Shown: one piece after another, positions 23,265-35,577 of the stretch
Numbering within the stretch: position 1 is the first letter of the stretch
How the letters are laid out: every line of letters begins with the position of its first letter
Assembly (NCBI GenBank): GCA_038363925.1
Contig: JAQQWL010000005.1
Span: 3,348,001 to 3,412,000 of the forward strand
Reading direction: 5' to 3'
Origin: Apiospora phragmitis
Lineage: Eukaryota; Ascomycota; Sordariomycetes; Amphisphaeriales; Apiosporaceae
Length of the DNA stretch: 64,000 nucleotides
The notes under the pieces: generated by a model
Seen by the model: only the letters and a program-made list of their open reading frames with translations
Database searches by the model: none
Told to the model about the DNA's origin: nothing
Made by a program: the position numbers and the translations under genes

Positions 23265-23752
23265 AAAGAGGCGTGCAGTAGTTGATTATCCGATGACTGA
23301 TGGCCGAAGTTTTGGATACGGGTGGATTGGCACGTTTTGATGGCTAAAATAGGGAACAAGGTGTGTGATATCGTCACTCGTTGGAATAGATATATGTACC
23401 AAAGTACGTCAGTTAAGTAGGCAATGCATTTAACAACCCCCTAGTCGACCCCCGGTCAACCCCCTGGGCAATATGCAGCCTCTTGTATTTAGCTGGCACC
23501 CCCTCGCCCCACTAGTAGTAGTAGCAGCGTTTACCGTGACACACACACACACACACCAACACACTCACACCCCACTGCAGTAGCCCACTGTTGCCTTGCA
23601 CCCCGCCCCCCCCCTCTTCTACTACTAAACGCCTGACAGGGCGAGGGACAAGCATCGCTATATAAGAGAAGAAGACAGGCGCTCCCATTGATTATAGGAA
23701 ACGAAGATGTACCCCAACCTAAAGCGCCTGCCCATCTCGTTTCCAAAACACC
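23265..23752. other. Intergenic with AC microsatellite
   Basis: An (AC)n tract at about 23538-23557 and a C8 run near 23608. No gene seen. Confidence 0.45.
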
Positions 23753-26181
23753 ATGGCAACCAACCCAAGAACCCCCATCGTTCGCTGTCGTGATAGCAGT
23801 GCATCTACCCTCTGCCAAGCCTGTTGCACCATCTTCGACTCACCCGTCGATCCGAACGAAGGCCTCAACTTTATCCCCTACAATCGACCATGGAAAAAGC
23901 ACCACGCTACCCTCGACAGCTTCCGGCAGGCCATGGCGGTGGGCTGCTTCATCTGCTCCCGGGCCGAGAAAGAAGAGATCGTACGATCGCGGCTGTCTAC
24001 CGACCTCAGTGAGGCCTTCACCCAGTGTTATATCACAAGACCACGGCCAGACCTGTGCTACTACGATATCAGCATTATGCTTACCCCCACGGTCCCTAGG
24101 GCCGGGCGGCTCATATTTGAAGTCGAAGCTGTTTACGGTAGGCCATTATCTCCTGAGCAAGAGGATAGATAGGAAGTTGAATTTTCAGTTCACATTTAGC
24201 TAACTTGCGGGGACTTAACCCTTTCCACTTATATAGTCGACCCAGGCAGTATCGAAACTAGCGAATACAACAGGTCGCATGAGGTAATCAAGAATTGGGT
24301 TTCCGAGTGCGTTTCAGGGGCCGAGGACCACGTGTCCTGCCGGCAGCGCCGTCTCGCGGCCGGTGCAGTCCGAGAAGACTTCCGCATTGCCATGCTAGAG
24401 ATCCAGTCGGGTAAAGAAGGCGGCAGCAACGCTATTACGTTCAGCATTCGGGAGCTTGAAGCGCGGGAGCTCAGTCGGGTGCCCTACGCGATCGTCACGC
24501 ACGGCTGGCCCGATATGGAAAGCTGGGTGTCTCATCTACCAACGTACAGCCCCGAGTCAGAGTGGTGTCCGGTCGACGTGTTACCGTCTGGGCTACAGGA
24601 AACCATCCGCCTCGCTTTGGCTGGAGGCGTGTCATATGTCTGGGAGCATCATCTCCCGGTCAGGACCAGCTCTACATCGGCATACCCAACCAAGAGACAA
24701 ATCAGCAACCTGTATGCCGGCGCCGCGTTCAACATCGCCTCTTTCGCAGCCAACACCTCGACTACCAATGAGTCAGCGGACCAGGGGCCAGCCGCACCCC
24801 CGCTAGTCCATCCCAAATGGTCGCCCGACGATCTCTTGATGGTCTATTCTGACACATTCGACGATGACCTGGCGTCAAGTCCCTTGTGGGGCCACGCCAG
24901 CTTCCACCAAGCCGTACTCCTGAGTCCCGCTACTCTCTACTGCGGCCTAGAGCAGCCGTGGTTCCACTGTCGGTCCGGCACGCTCCGCAACGCCACGCTT
25001 CCCTCGGGCAAGGCTCGGTCCGGGCCCGTCTGGTGCGCTGCGCAGCAGCTCGACGCCAAAGCCTACGACCTTAGACAAGGCCGCCGCGGAATGGGGCGGC
25101 GACTTCGGCTTGGGCTTGGCTGAGCTCTGGACGGCGTTTGTCGCCGAGCTGTCCGAGGCCGTGGCTGGCGGGCCCGGGGGCGAGGGCGAGGACCGGTCCG
25201 AGATCGCCGACGCGGCGGGGCTGGAGCTGCAAGCGCTGAACATTAGCAGTCGCTCTGGTGCTGTTGCCTCTGATAAGGGGGATCTTACCGGGGGGAGGTT
25301 CGGGGAGCTGCGCTACAGTCACGGCCTGTGGTACTACCCGCCCTCCTCGCCATCATCGAAATCCGCCTCTCCGATGCTTCTATCCGACTCCACTACCACG
25401 TCTATGCTCGGCTTCCAGCTACTGTGGCATCCGGGATCGGACCACCGTGAGCCCGAGACCTGGGACAGACGGCTCCGCCGTCGGACAAGACCTAGTGCTG
25501 CTAGCGGCGCATTGCCCACCTGGTCGTGGCAGAGCATTGCGAATCCAGTGACGTACGACTTCCTGATCGCAGAAGACGCAACCTCCACGATGTCGCAGTT
25601 GGCACCGGGTAAGATGGTTCTGCCCCGGGGCACTATTAACTTAGTGCCCGATCACTCTATGGTTGGCGATGCTGGTGGCGCCGGTGGAGATGTACTCCCT
25701 AATACCATGGCCAGGCGGCTCGAGGTGCGAGGTAGCCTGCTGCCTGTCACCCACGCACCAGGACCAGAGCGGCCAGCAGCGAACCCCAACGACAGGGACG
25801 ACGATGATCCTGACAGGACGTCCTGCTACAAGGCCACGTGCGGGGTTGAATACATGATCGTGCTATGGGACTGCATCGAGGAATCCCGACTCTATCGTGC
25901 CGCCACGGCCCAGAAAGGGGGGGGAAGAAGGGCGATCGGCGGCGGCTGCGGCGACAGACTACTTTGCCTGGCCGATACTGGTGGCCTTGGGCGGGGACAC
26001 CTTGGTGGAGATCCGGGGGCTTCTCCTGCGCCGCGCCGAGGGCAGCACCGAGGATGAGGGCGTCTTTTTTCGCTGCGGCTTGGTCAAGGTGGAGAGTTGG
26101 CCGGCCCCTGGGGCGGTGCCGAACTTGAGAGGAATCCTCGAATGTGATGAGTCGGAGCTCACGACTTTTTATGTTCAGTAG
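23753..26181 (+). CDS. HET-type (heterokaryon incompatibility) protein, two frame breaks
   Basis: Exon 1 is 23753-24137, exon 2 starts at 24237 (GTAGGC donor, ATATAG acceptor). The N-terminus has the usual LCQACCTIFD and GCFICSRAEKEE Cys pairs. The HET core is recognisable as AIVTHGWPDMESW, LPSGLQETIRLALAGGVSYVW and NLYAGAAFNIASFAA, followed by the typical HET tail (LLSPATLYCGLEQPWF, SGALPTWSWQSIANPV, EYMIVLWDC, IRGLLLRRAEG, FFRCGLVKVESW). The signature after YVW (normally a D-x-LCI-Q type stretch) reads EHHLPVRTS, though a neighbouring frame offers GQDQLYIGIPNQETNQ. The frame shifts +1 near 25070-25090 and +1 at the G8 run 25917-25924. Removing one base at each gives 775 residues. HET proteins trigger incompatibility cell death. 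Confidence 0.7.
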
Positions 26182-26901
26182 ATCGTAAGATGCGGTTCTT
26201 ATATCATGTCGTTATGTATGGCAAATAGACTGTTGGCATGCTCCTATACAGCGCTGTGAGCCACAGATATGACAGTTTTGCCGGTATCATCAACATGCTT
26301 TGGCCACCGCCAACACTTTGGTGGCATGCACGGAAGGATCCCGGGAAGTTCTATAAGTAGGATGGGCTGGAATAAACACATTTAGATTCGTATAACCCCC
26401 CCCCCCCCTTCCCCGCTCCCGACGGACCTATGCCTATCACCGTTCATGGACAAATGACGTAACGAGATGCACCAAACGTGCGAGCGGGGTGTTGAAGGGG
26501 GAGGGCTGCAGACCCTGGAGAATTTGATTACGGCCAAACTGAGCAGTTTGATAGCATCAGGATGCTGTGTTCAGCAGCCGATGCGGGCTTAGGGGTGGCA
26601 AGTAGCGAGAGCCAAAGCCTGAGACATGGGGCCGCAGCACGACGATCCTCAGCCTGATTCGACTCATAAATATATTTAGCAAGTTGAAAACGAAGTCGAT
26701 GGGATTCTGTGACACAATGATACGTCAGGTGGCGGTTTGTTCACCTCACTATTGGCTCAGCCTCGGCCAAGTTAACTTTTCTTTGCCTCTTGCATCCCCC
26801 ACTTGATCTTTTCTACATTATTCTCGCCAAAGCGATGCTGGTATAGCCCTATCGGCGTGAATGTGAGCCTCGCTGAAACCTTCGTCAACTCTGTTTGAGC
26901 C
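26182..26901. other. Intergenic, no gene seen
   Basis: Contains a run of 11 C near 26398. No coding frame supported. Confidence 0.4.
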
Positions 26902-29328
26902 ATGAATCCCTTCCGCTACGGATCATCACTACCGGCCTCCCCACTGCTTAGAGAATCATTCGACAGTTTGCTCTTGGGGGAAGAGACCTACAGCCTGAAC
27001 TCAGAGCGCACTAGAGATGCAGATCGGAGCGTGGAAGAATCCATAGAACTAGTCAGCCCAGCACACCGCCAGCACGGGGCGAGATCTCCAACAAGCTCAA
27101 GGGAAGACGACAACGATACTGCATTGCCTGGCCCTGACCAATTTACCTCAGCCACGGCACCCACATGTAAAGAAGCACTAAGCGTATCGGTTGCACACTG
27201 GATACCTGAAATTGTGTCTCTCTTAGTCGCTATAGGCTGCATTATCGCCTTGTTTGCGACTCTAGATAAGCTCAACGGGCAGAAGAACCCCCATCTCGAA
27301 TACGAAATCTTGCAAAACGTAGTCAATCTGAGTGCTATTGTCGCTCTCCTCGCTGCAATCCTCAGGTCTATGCTTGAAACTGTTCTTAGTTCAGGTCGGC
27401 TATTTGTTTCTTCTACTGCCTCTTCTTCAAACCCATTGCCTATGAAGAGGAAATAAAACTCTGTGTTTGCTAATCTACGCGTGATGGTGAGATTTTAGTT
27501 ATCGGTCAACTCGAGTGGCGCTGGGTTTTGTCAAGCCCACATTCACTGAATCGAATCGAGACGTTTACCGACGCGGGTCGCGGTTCCTGGGGGTCGTTGA
27601 CATTCCTGCTTTCCCACTTTCGTCCGTACGTACGTACCTTGATATCTCATTAGACAGCTGATACTTATATCTCTATAGTAGCTTGGCTATGTTCGGAGCT
27701 ATCATAACGGTTCTGTCCACTGTCATAAGCATATTCTCTCAACAGGCTTTGCAGACAGTATCGTGCCAGCGACCTACCTTGCAAGGAAGGGCATCTGTGC
27801 CTATAGCCCAAACTTTAGTCGGCTTGGAAGGGATGCAACCAATACATGCGAAATCGAATATCAATTATTACCAGCCTGGCATAGACCTCCTCTCGGCCCC
27901 TATTGCGGGTCTTGCCGGATCCAGTTCGCCAAGTTGTACGTCCGGCAACTGTACATTTCAAGCTACCAATGGCATCACCTACTCGAGCACCGGGCTCAGT
28001 AGTGAATGCATTGATGTATCGTCTCTCATCAGACAGAGCGGATTACTCTCCTGGGACGAGCAGGACGAAATCGATGGTGATGGATTCACAATGTATAGCT
28101 TACCGAATGGCTTGAACTTCAGCTATGTTGTACATAAGGAATGGTCTTACTTAACTCGATGGGGTTGGGGTTCTCGCTCCCTTCTCAGGCGTATGCCGTG
28201 GCTCAGGTTTGGAATGGCTCTGGTAAAGCTGGCGGGGGCAGAGAGTTGGTACTGGACAACATCACCTTGACGCAGCGGCAGAAGGGCGTTATAGAATCCA
28301 CCTTCGATACGTCTATACTCCTCATGCAGACGATGAGCCCTTGTCGGGATCCCTCAAAATACCAGGCCTACTTAACGGGCGACGACGCGAACCCAATGCC
28401 ACCAGTTAACACATCATGCGAACAGTTGAATCTACCTGGTGTCACCACACTGCCTGGTTTATTCTCCGTGGTTGCGGCTGCATGCTTCATATACCCTTCA
28501 ATACAGCATTATGCTGGTTCGGTCGCGGATGGCACTCTTGCAGAACAACGCGTTGGCGACCCTATCCCTCTTCGGCGGCCAACGGAACGGTTTGAAGTGC
28601 TGAAAGATGAGTACCCTAACGGACTATCGTACTACAGGTTCTCGGACCCCTGTATAGTCGACAACGTCGTGTATACCGATACTAGCTCGAACCTTTCCAG
28701 CTTATCGGGTGGGCTTATCACTATGGGCAACGCGACGGCTCCAAAACGGTGTTATTATGGATTCAATGGATACTGGACATTCACAGTATTTGGGGGAACT
28801 TATGGCATGTCAAATTGCGAGCCGTCACAAACCCACACCACAATACTTTGCCCTTTCCTGTGGTGGTTGGGCAACTTGTACAACAAGGGGAACGCAACCG
28901 TCGAAAGCATCGACAGATTCTTTGATGCTGGGTTCAAAGGTTTCACAGATCAGCTGCGGACCCACGGCATGGACTGGGACAACATCACCCTGGTGGCATC
29001 AGGCACCGTGCTGGGGAATACCGTCTGTACGGAGTTCCATTGGGTGTGGCTCATCTACCCGCTCGTGATGCTGATCGGAACATTGATACTATTCATCGCC
29101 ACAGTTCTCTCCAGCAGCGGTATGTTCGGCTACGTCAGAGAAACCATCTGAAAGTCGTCGGTCCTACCGTTGCTATTCTACGGCTTGGAGGCTCAGCACC
29201 AACGGGATGGGCTCCAGCTTTCGTCGGCGAAGGAGCTGAACACGGTGGCTAAGGAGCTCAAGGTCGATTTCTCCGCCAGAGACGGTGAATGGAAACTTCA
29301 TGCTGTCGGCAACGGAGACACGACCTAG
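26902..29328 (+). pseudogene. DUF3176 membrane protein with frame break and in-frame stop
   Basis: Exons 26902-27394, 27499-27625 and 27679-29328. The DUF3176 pattern is clear: WIPEIVSLLVAIGCIIALFA (membrane segment), NLSAIVALLAAILRSMLETV, IGQLEWRWVLSSPHSLNRIE, FTDAGRGSWGSLTFLL, LAMFGAIITVLSTVISIFSQQ, then a large outer domain with N-glycosylation sites, and a last membrane segment WVWLIYPLVMLIGTLILFIA. The frame moves by -1 between about 28130 and 28165. At 29149 a TGA stands where the family has a Trp (the VWKSS motif); the same frame continues KSSVLPLLFYGLEAQHQ to a second stop at 29326, exactly as the DUF3176 tail does. With one base restored and the stop read through, the gene is 756 codons. 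Function of the family is unknown. The stop would remove about 58 residues from the cytoplasmic tail, so a shortened product is possible. Confidence 0.75.
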
Positions 29329-29884
29329 CGTTCTGAACAGGACGGTTGCCTGGGGGATACGAGCGATTTGCTTCACTAATGACTTGCTGAAGCTCCGAAG
29401 TGAATCACCGTTCGCACGGCAGTCAGCTTCTACGCCTTAGGGGGTCTCTGGTGACAGGACATCGAAGTCCGACCGGGCCTGTCTCGCAGTTGGTTTGGCT
29501 ACAGAATGTCGACTCCCTGTTGCATCAAGGGCTCCAGCAAGGACAACGGAAAATCAACAAGATCCAACAGGCAGTGCAGGATTGGATAGCAATTGGGCTG
29601 GTTCCTACGCAGGACTTTCCTCGACTTACACCTTCCTATCGAAGTCAAGTCGAGAGTGTACTAGTGTCATGGCTCAAGAGTTCCATGGACAATTTCCTTA
29701 TTCTTTTTGTATTGATGTATAAGGAATAAGGCGTCTGTCGATCTGGTTTGCTATGTTCTTTTTTTTGTTTGTTTTTTTCCAACATCGATTCCCTGCTAGG
29801 TCATTGGGAATACACATCATCTATCAACCTTTGCACAAGAACTCCCTGAGCCAATCCGTTGATACGACCTTGATGCTCGTAGAT
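29329..29884. other. Intergenic between convergent genes
   Basis: A 109-codon plus-strand frame at 29400-29729 has no recognisable features. Poly-T tracts near 29758-29777 suit 3' ends. Confidence 0.4.
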
Positions 29885-31224
29885 TTACCAGTAAGTTGCA
29901 TAACTGGAATTGCCGCCGACCACTCTGGCGAACTCCTTCCCGATAATCTCGTCTATAGATATGTTAGCAATGGGGTACCTTTTAATTAGCATTGCAAAAG
30001 TTTCGGATCAGATACGTACCAGTCTTCTCCGATGGATGCAGTTCATCGTACCTGTACCTCCACTTAGCAATATATTCACACCCAGCATGGGGGCCAAGAT
30101 ATGTAAGTTAATTTACCACATGAACGATGAGAGCGGATTCTCCGAGTTCGTACAATTCGACCCATCCACGGAGCAGTGGTAGTACCATCCCATGGCGTTG
30201 GCAGGCACGTCGAGGTACTGCTCCGGCTTGTCATAGATGTCGCGCATCAGCTGGTGTACATTAAAGACGGCGAACGAAGCGTCGGGCCAGCGGCGCGTCT
30301 TGTTGGCCAGCAGCTGGAAGGGCACGCCGTAGTCGAACATGGTGTTGACGTTGGTGGTGTACTCGAGCATCTTCTGCTCGACCTCCGTGTTGTTGCAATG
30401 GTCGGTCTTGGTGGGCCAGTAGTGGTTGTCGCCGGCACCGCCGTGCTCGGGCGCCGCGTACAGCGGGGAGCGCTCGAGGGGCGCCTGGTTGAACAGGACG
30501 AAATGCCGCCCGCCGCCCTGCGCGTAGATGGCGTCGAACACGGCCCAGATGCAGTCGACAAAGTCCGTGATGGTGAGGCCGGCGTGCTGCGAGTCGGTCA
30601 GGAAGGCGTCGCCGCCCAGGTCGTTGGTGCCGACCCAGAGGGCGTAGACGGTGTTGGCGGCGGCCCGGTCCGGGTAGAAGGTATTGGTGCCCGTCGAGGC
30701 GTTCACGTAGACGACGTCCTCGACGAAGGAGGGAATCTCGTCTTCTAGAACCGAGGGGAACGTCCGATTGATCTGCGACAGGAAGCGCTCAAATATGGTG
30801 TTGGAGCAAAAAGCACCGCTCACTTGATTGGATGAACCGTATTATTAGACTCCATGATTAATTAAATGAGAGAAAACTAGCACTGCAAGAAGCAACTGAA
30901 CTTGGAGTTTGAGATTGATGCACAACACAACACGTATGAGACATGGTAGTAAAAAAAAAGCATACCGGCGTAGTCATAGAATTTGGCACCCAGCTGTTGT
31001 GTCGCAAAATGACCCCAGGAGTATCCACCACTCGCCGTGAAATTGCTGGTGGAGGTGTCCGTAGCGGGCGGCGGCGTTGCGCCGTTGTTGGCCATGTAGG
31101 CCGACAGACGGCCCGAGTCCGTGTAGCTGTCGCCGAAAGCAATGACGTTCTCGACGGTAAAAGGCTTAACTGGGTAAGTGGCCACGGCAGTGCCGGCAGC
31201 AGCAACTATCAGTAGAAGACGCAT
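29885..31224 (-). CDS. GDSL/SGNH carbohydrate esterase, CE16-like, secreted
   Basis: Four exons give exactly 354 residues: 31224-30966, 30822-30117, 30051-30020 and 29952-29885. Introns are 143, 65 and 67 nt, with GTATGC, GTAAAT and GTACGT donors. After a signal peptide (MRLLLIVAAAGTAVA) come the GDSL block VIAFGDSYTDSGRL (nucleophile Ser), VSGAFCSN, the oxyanion block WVGTNDLGGDAFLTDS, GGRHFVLFNQAPLERSPLY, and the C-terminal catalytic pair in YDELHPSEKT on the 32-nt exon 3. It ends near SYATYW. CE16 enzymes are fungal exo-acetyl esterases that deacetylate xylo- and other oligosaccharides (family knowledge). All catalytic blocks are intact and no frame repair is needed. Confidence 0.85.
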
Positions 31225-33841
31225 GATGAGAGCCAGTGAGAGACAGACAGAGGCAGGATGATGTGAGGTACTACCATGGTAACCCGGGTTCGTCCAAGAG
31301 GGTACGGTTTATTGCAGCATCTTTATATCTTTATATGCATCCACATTGCTACCTACCTATGCTCTCCCGCTTGAAGGATGTAACTATCTATGATCTAATC
31401 CTGCTTGATTCCATTCAGCCGGAAGTGACGCACTAGCAAGCATGCAGGGAGGGTCATGAACCGCGGAAGCTGAACTTGCCGCTCATGGCGGCAGGCAGGT
31501 TTGCCATGTAGAGTTTAGGAATCCGGGTCGGAAAGGGTGGCGGAACGGGCCAAATCGTGGTGGTTAGGTTCTCACACTGCTTGAGCCGTCTCGCAACAGC
31601 ATTGTCCAGTAAGACATCAGCGAATCCTTTGTCAGCCATCACCAAGCAGTCGGTAATTCACCATAGAGAGAGAAAGCCATCTGCAGTAAAGCCATACGTG
31701 GGGACGATCACATCGCGGCGTTACGGAGAGTACTGCTGCACGCTTCTGTAGAACATGGCGGGGTAGAATGAGGGGACCTTGGAGAAGACTGGAAGTGGAT
31801 TTCATTGTCACCTTCTATCGGAGATAGTGCAGCAGCAGCTACCTTGAGTGGACTGGAAGGTTTGATTGGGGTATTGCCGTCAATACGAACAAGGCAAGTA
31901 CGCTGGGGAAGTTGGCGGAGATGGACCACGCCGGATCTCGAGAGGACTTTAGGCTGAGTTGAGGTGCATATCCCAACCCACACCTTCCTCAAGGACAGTA
32001 GACCAGAGTAGAACCCGAGTCGATCTGATGCAGCATACAAGCGCAACTAAAGGTAGAAAATGGCACGGGATCGTCATCAACACCAGAAGGGAAAAGATGC
32101 GCATCTGAATGGATGATGCGCTTCAATCTCTATTGCCTGCTTGCTGCCTTTGTGGTGCCAAGGCATATTTCATGGCAGCTGAAAGCTTCTTGTCTTTGAA
32201 GGATTGAGTCACACACAAGGTGTGAGTGGCAGGCAGCCTTGAATACAGTGACTCTTTTCCTGTTGAGCAGTCACCGTTAGCACACCTGCGTGCGCTTCGG
32301 AATTCATTTCCGGGATTCTGAGCCAATCAGAAAGCAGCGTTCAAACTTCCAGGCACCAAGCTTTATTTTTTAGCAGGTAGCTGCACTCAGACTGCCCTGA
32401 AGCCTGGAGCCCCACCAAACAGGTAAGGCAATCAGTAATCAGCGCAATCAGCTGGAGGACCCACTCTGACTTCTGGAAGGGTATAAATATCTCAGCTCCG
32501 TCCTAATTTCTCAAACTTCTCTTTTTCTTTTCCTCTCCATCCTGGTGCACGGGCTTTACGCATATCAGTGAGGATTCGTCCGAGATTGCGTTTTTGCTAG
32601 TTGAAAACTAAACTAAGACCGCTCCTATTTGGCTTCGGCCGGGTAGGGAATTTTTGGAAACCTCATCTCTTGGAGATCTTTGTTTTTTCATCTCTTTGGT
32701 TCCTTTGCGGAACGAAGCGAAGAAGAAGAAGAAGCGCGACGGTGGCCGGCAATCCACGATCCTACACCCTCCAAAGAACTCCAAACGGCTGGCAACCTAC
32801 TTGCTTGACCATGTCGACGCGACTTGGACAATTGGGACGCGATGGGGATTCGGTCGTCCATGCTTCATTCCATGCTGTTTGAAACGGCCATCCTGACGCA
32901 GCTTCCTGCTGGTAATGCATATGGTTACTCGAGCCTGACATGATCTATGAAATGCAGGCCAAGCGACAAACACACGACTCGGTCACGAACGTCTCGTCGG
33001 CATCACCTCAAGCAACCACCGTTCCCACCCATTGCGCCACCTCGTCAACATAGAATTCGGCTGTCGGAGATCCAACGAGATTGCGACATCCCGCCATACA
33101 CGCCGACCACCTCAACATCCTGGTATCTCGATCCTCAGTCAATTACGGCGATTACTTGCTCGCAGCAAGTCAGTTCCCCGAAGCCTCGATCGAACCTCGC
33201 GACGTACCAAGGAACATTCCTACGTACTCGACGGTATCAAATCCAACCAGCAACGCCCTATATTAGGCATTGTGTCTACAACCTTGATTCACGACTGAAC
33301 GTCCATTTTCTTCGTGCCTTGCCATATTCAATGCTAGGAAGCCCTGCGTACTGCGTACAACCCAAGACCGTCAAGCAACCACCATGTGTGGCTCGCGTCA
33401 TGGCGCATTTGATGCGATGAATCCACAGTGGTCGCAAATAGTGTGCGACGACGCCGTCCCTTCTACCTTGCCTGCTGCTTTCACATACTTGAGAAATGGC
33501 CAACATGATTTACGTCGTTCCACGATTAAATAAGTTCCGCAAGGTTGAAAATAACCTCAAAGGCCAATGCATATTATGTAACACTGGATATGGGTCATAT
33601 CATGACTAGATTGACGGCGATCGCGATGCATTCGCACCAAGTCGTCCACGACTTCAGCGTGCTGCTCCCAGATGCTGATGGTGGCGACAAGCTCAATCTA
33701 CAGCAAGTATGTGATCACTAGCAGTATCCCCCAAAACCTCATGCGCAAAGTTGTGTTTCCTTCTCCAGCATGAAACCTGGCCAGATCTTCTCATATTTGG
33801 AACATGCTCAGAGCACGACATCAGCTGGCTCTCTTGAGATT
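31225..33841. other. Long intergenic stretch with one orphan promoter-like block
   Basis: No gene I can defend. Minus-strand frames 31454-31645 and 31708-32046 are weakly protein-like but unrecognised. Around 32481 a TATAAATA followed by a pyrimidine-rich block suggests a plus-strand promoter, yet the frames downstream (32601-33420) show no domain. Confidence 0.35.
32481..32550 (+). promoter_or_regulatory. Promoter-like TATA plus pyrimidine-rich block without clear gene
   Basis: GGGTATAAATATCTCAG is followed within 60 nt by a CT-rich stretch, the usual arrangement at the start of strongly expressed filamentous-fungal genes. No convincing coding frame follows. Confidence 0.3.
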
Positions 33842-35577
33842 CTACTTTAACCTGCACAACCGACCGTCGTCTCTCTCTTCCCAGTTTTCGCTTCCCACAG
33901 CAGTCTTAGCGTACATGATGCTCTCAGGGTCATACTTGTGTTTAATCTCCAATAGTCTCTTGTAGTGATCTCCGTACAAAGTCCTCTGAAAGTCGGGCTG
34001 CTCGAAATTCGCCTCGTTCAAGTAGGCAGCACCACCCGGCGTAATCTTTTCCAGCGTGGGAACCAGGTCTTTTGTGATCCGATCTTGTCCCGCGAGTGTG
34101 GCACTCCAGTCCGTATAGTTGAGCGGGGTGCCCAGCGCGATCCCGAACAGCGTCTTGCGGAAATAAGGGTGGACCGCCACGTCATCGGGAGATTTCACGC
34201 CGTGCGTGACGTTGTAGCTGACGCCCGACATCAGGGCGGTCGTGCTGATGTGCCGGATCGCCTCGACCAACACGTCGGTGCGCTCCAGCGCAACGTCGCG
34301 CGGGATCAGCCGGCCGCCCAAGTTGTAGTCGGAGACGTTCCAGCTCGCCCCCCGCTGGTAGAACTGGTAGCCCTCGAGGAAGCTGGCGTGCTGGACCGAG
34401 GCGTATTGGTACTCGAGGCCGGCCGCCTGCAGCGTGTCGACCATGGGCTGCATCAGCTGGTCGAGCTCGGCCGACGTCAGGCCCGGCGCCATCGTGGGCG
34501 CGACCATGAACCCGAACGGCGCGGCGATCCAGGACACGAAGGCGCCCGCGTCGACTAGGCCGGGCAGGGCGTTTTGGATGAAGCTGCCGATCGCGGCGTA
34601 CAGCGCGTCGGCGTTGGCGCCGGTGTACGGGACCATCATGGACGCTGTGGAAGCATGGGTGTCTGGAAAGGCCTTGACCGTAACGGAAATAACGACGCCG
34701 AAAGTACCGCCGCCGCCGCCACGAAGCGCCCAGAACAGGTCCGTATTCTTAGTGGCCGACGCGGTAAGGTAGTCCCCGGTCGGTGTTACCACCTCCATTT
34801 CGAGCACCTGGTCGGCAGCCAAACCATATTTCGAGGCCAGCGGTCCATGACCGCCACCCTGGATGAATCCTCCTGCCAGAGCCACTGTTGGGCAGTTTCC
34901 CCCGACCACCACCAGTCCGTGAGATGCGGCAAACTTGTATGCTTCAAGTGACTCGACTCCGGCCCCCATCTTGACCGCCGGTCCAATGTACTCGGAACTT
35001 GAGAAACTGCCCAGCAACTCGATAGACTTAAGGTTGTGCGTCCAAATGGAAAGAGAGTGCGCCCCAGTAGACTTTCCGAGGTAGTCATGACCTGTATTGC
35101 GAATGACCAGCCGAATGTTGCTCTTGGTGGCGAAGCGAATGCCCTCCCGGATGTCCTGAACCTCGGTGGCATTGATCACGTAGACCGGTTCCGAGCCGGT
35201 GGTACATGGAGTATCGGGCCCAGCCAAGGATTACAGGTATTATTGGAGAAGAAATAGGACATGGGCGAAGACGGGGACTCCAGGTGAGTTTCGGGGAAGA
35301 ACCAGGTGTCCCTCAAGACAGCACATTTCTCTTCGTCATACAAGGCTCTGGGCTGGCCGTTCAGGGTCTTGTGGCACGGCGCCGCGAGGGGGACGGCCGC
35401 GACGAGCTTGCCGCCCACTGTGTCGTTCAGTTTGGCCCAGACCGATATATCCGGCCACGCCGCGTCGCTCGGGATCGTCCGGCAGCTCAAGTCTCCGGAG
35501 AAGAAACGGTGCCGTGCCAACATGGCCACGATCGCCACAAGGACGGAAGACCACGCAAGTACAGTTCTGGTCGACAT
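33842..35577 (-). CDS. FAD-linked oxidase of the BBE/VAO family, one frame break
   Basis: The first frame (35577 to about 35225) encodes a signal/anchor sequence (MSTRTVLAWSSVLVAIVAML) and the pre-FAD region ending at NNTCNPWL. The second (from about 35227) continues GPDTPCTTGSEPVYVINAT. The FAD-binding PP-loop is present with RNTGHDYLG, whose His is the usual covalent FAD site, and GGNCPTVALAGGFIQGGGHG, whose Cys matches the second attachment site of bicovalent members. The C-terminal BBE region has YLNEANFEQPDFQ and YKRLLEIKHKYDPESIMYA. Restoring one base near 35225-35230 (a TT run after AATCC) yields 578 residues in a single exon. Such enzymes oxidise sugars or act in secondary metabolism; with no cluster around it the substrate cannot be inferred. 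Confidence 0.8.

Noticed and set aside
30176..30748. A 190-codon plus-strand frame
   Set aside because: Antisense of the CE16 esterase exon 2; Val/Gly/Glu-rich composition is the mirror of the real codons.
33965..34558. A 197-codon plus-strand frame
   Set aside because: Antisense to the BBE oxidase; no domain and shadow-type composition.
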